Positions 4,909 through 5,528 of a stretch of DNA of 5,528 nucleotides are shown piece after piece. The DNA is from Methanomicrobiales archaeon (GTDB lineage: Archaea > Halobacteriota > Methanomicrobia > Methanomicrobiales > JACTUA01). The notes under the pieces were generated by a model. The model was not told the origin of the DNA. It searched no databases and saw only the letters and a program-made list of their open reading frames with translations. Both the position numbers and the translations under genes were made by a program. Location of the stretch: contig JAJRCS010000097.1 in assembly GCA_028678815.1 (NCBI GenBank), forward strand, positions 1-5,528, written 5' to 3'. Position 1 is the first letter of the stretch. Each line of letters begins with the position of its first letter.

Positions 4909-5528
4909 ATGACCCTCGCGGGCCTCCTTGCCATCACCCGGCCGCTGAACTCCGCCGTGGCCGGGATCGCGGCCCTCCTCGGGTACATCGTCGCCACCGG
5001 GGCCTTTGCCCCGGTCTCCCTCATCCTCTTCCCCATCGTCTTCGCCATCACGGCGGCGGGGAACGTGTACAACGATCTCTGCGACCTGGAGATCGACCGG
5101 ATCAACCGGCCCGGGCGCCCCCTCCCGTCCGGGCAGGTGACCCCCCGGGCGGCCGGTACCCTCGCCATGGTCCTCTTTGCCGCGGGGCTCCTCCTCTCCC
5201 TCCCCGCTGGGCTCCCCTGCGTCATCATCGCGGTGGCGAACTCCCTCCTTCTCCTCCTCTATGCCCGGTCCCTGAAGCGTACCCCCCTCTGGGGGAACGT
5301 CGCGGTCTCCTACCTCTCGGCGAGCATCTACCCCTTCGGGGGTGCCCTCGCGGGCGTCCCCGCCATGGTGCAGACCCTCCCCCTCGCGGGGATCACCTTC
5401 CTCGCCATGCTCTCCCGGGAGCTCCTGAAGGATGCCGAGGATGTCCCCGGCGACCAGGCCGCGGGGGCGAGGACGGTCCCCATCGTCCACGGGGTGAAGA
5501 GGACCGTGGTGGCCGCCTACGGCTGTGC
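4909..5528 (+). CDS. UbiA-family prenyltransferase, probable digeranylgeranylglyceryl phosphate synthase (partial, 3' end cut)
   Basis: An open frame of 206 codons running off the window edge; the family is about 280 residues, so roughly a quarter is missing. It starts MTLAGLLAITRPLN, typical of UbiA enzymes. The first Asp-rich motif is NDLCDLEID (55-63) followed by RINRPGRPLPSG (64-75). The second is KDAEDVPGD (174-182). Both bind Mg2+ and the prenyl diphosphate. Hydrophobic segments at about 15-50, 82-118, 128-150 and 157-170 indicate an integral membrane protein. The RINRPxRPLPSG and KDxEDVxGD forms match archaeal (S)-2,3-di-O-geranylgeranylglyceryl phosphate synthase (EC 2.5.1.42), which adds the second geranylgeranyl chain in archaeal membrane lipid synthesis. 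Another UbiA substrate cannot be fully excluded. ATG 4909 gives the expected N-terminus and suits the upstream TATA box. Confidence 0.88.
   Translation, partial: MTLAGLLAITRPLNSAVAGIAALLGYIVATGAFAPVSLILFPIVFAITAAGNVYNDLCDLEIDRINRPGRPLPSGQVTPRAAGTLAMVLFAAGLLLSLPAGLPCVIIAVANSLLLLLYARSLKRTPLWGNVAVSYLSASIYPFGGALAGVPAMVQTLPLAGITFLAMLSRELLKDAEDVPGDQAAGARTVPIVHGVKRTVVAAYGC

Noticed and set aside
4903..5490. 195-codon minus-strand frame opposite the UbiA-family gene
   Set aside because: Its product is Gly/Glu/Asp/Arg-rich low complexity, while the plus strand has both Asp-rich prenyltransferase motifs.

Overview
This window is archaeal and very probably comes from a GC-rich euryarchaeal methanogen of the Methanomicrobiales type. 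The domain call rests on four things: a DRG-type TGS-domain GTPase, an archaeal-type Trm1, a UbiA-family prenyltransferase of the kind that makes archaeal ether lipids, and TATA-like boxes placed about 25 bp before starts that mostly lack a Shine-Dalgarno sequence. The order-level call is an inference from GC content and codon use (CTC, CGG, GGG and CCC preferred) and is less certain.

Layout. (1) 42-1154 (+): complete DRG-family GTPase with an N-terminal helical region, G1-G5 motifs and a C-terminal TGS domain. (2) 1155-1472: a 318-bp intergenic stretch between convergent genes with no credible protein. It is packed with inverted repeats, a two-unit tandem repeat and a G-rich minus-strand tract. 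(3) 1473-2588 (-): trm1, the tRNA G26 dimethyltransferase. (4) 2589-2649: a short AT-rich divergent promoter region. (5) 2650-2724 (+): intact tRNA-Arg(CCT), which carries G26, the base Trm1 modifies. (6) 2725-2836: a leader or spacer that can form an outer stem enclosing two hairpins, plus a third hairpin just before the next start codon. (7) 2837-4846 (+): a KimA-like APC-superfamily transporter, likely a potassium importer, with 12 predicted membrane segments and a soluble C-terminal domain. (8) 4909-5528 (+): the first 206 codons of a UbiA-family enzyme, likely digeranylgeranylglyceryl phosphate synthase, cut by the window edge.

The genes do not form one pathway. They are mostly housekeeping (translation-associated GTPase, tRNA modification, tRNA, ether lipid synthesis) plus ion homeostasis. 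Each gene seems to have its own promoter, and only trm1 and the tRNA look functionally linked. The two places most worth a second look are the structured non-coding stretch between the GTPase and trm1, and the structured region just upstream of the KimA-like transporter.
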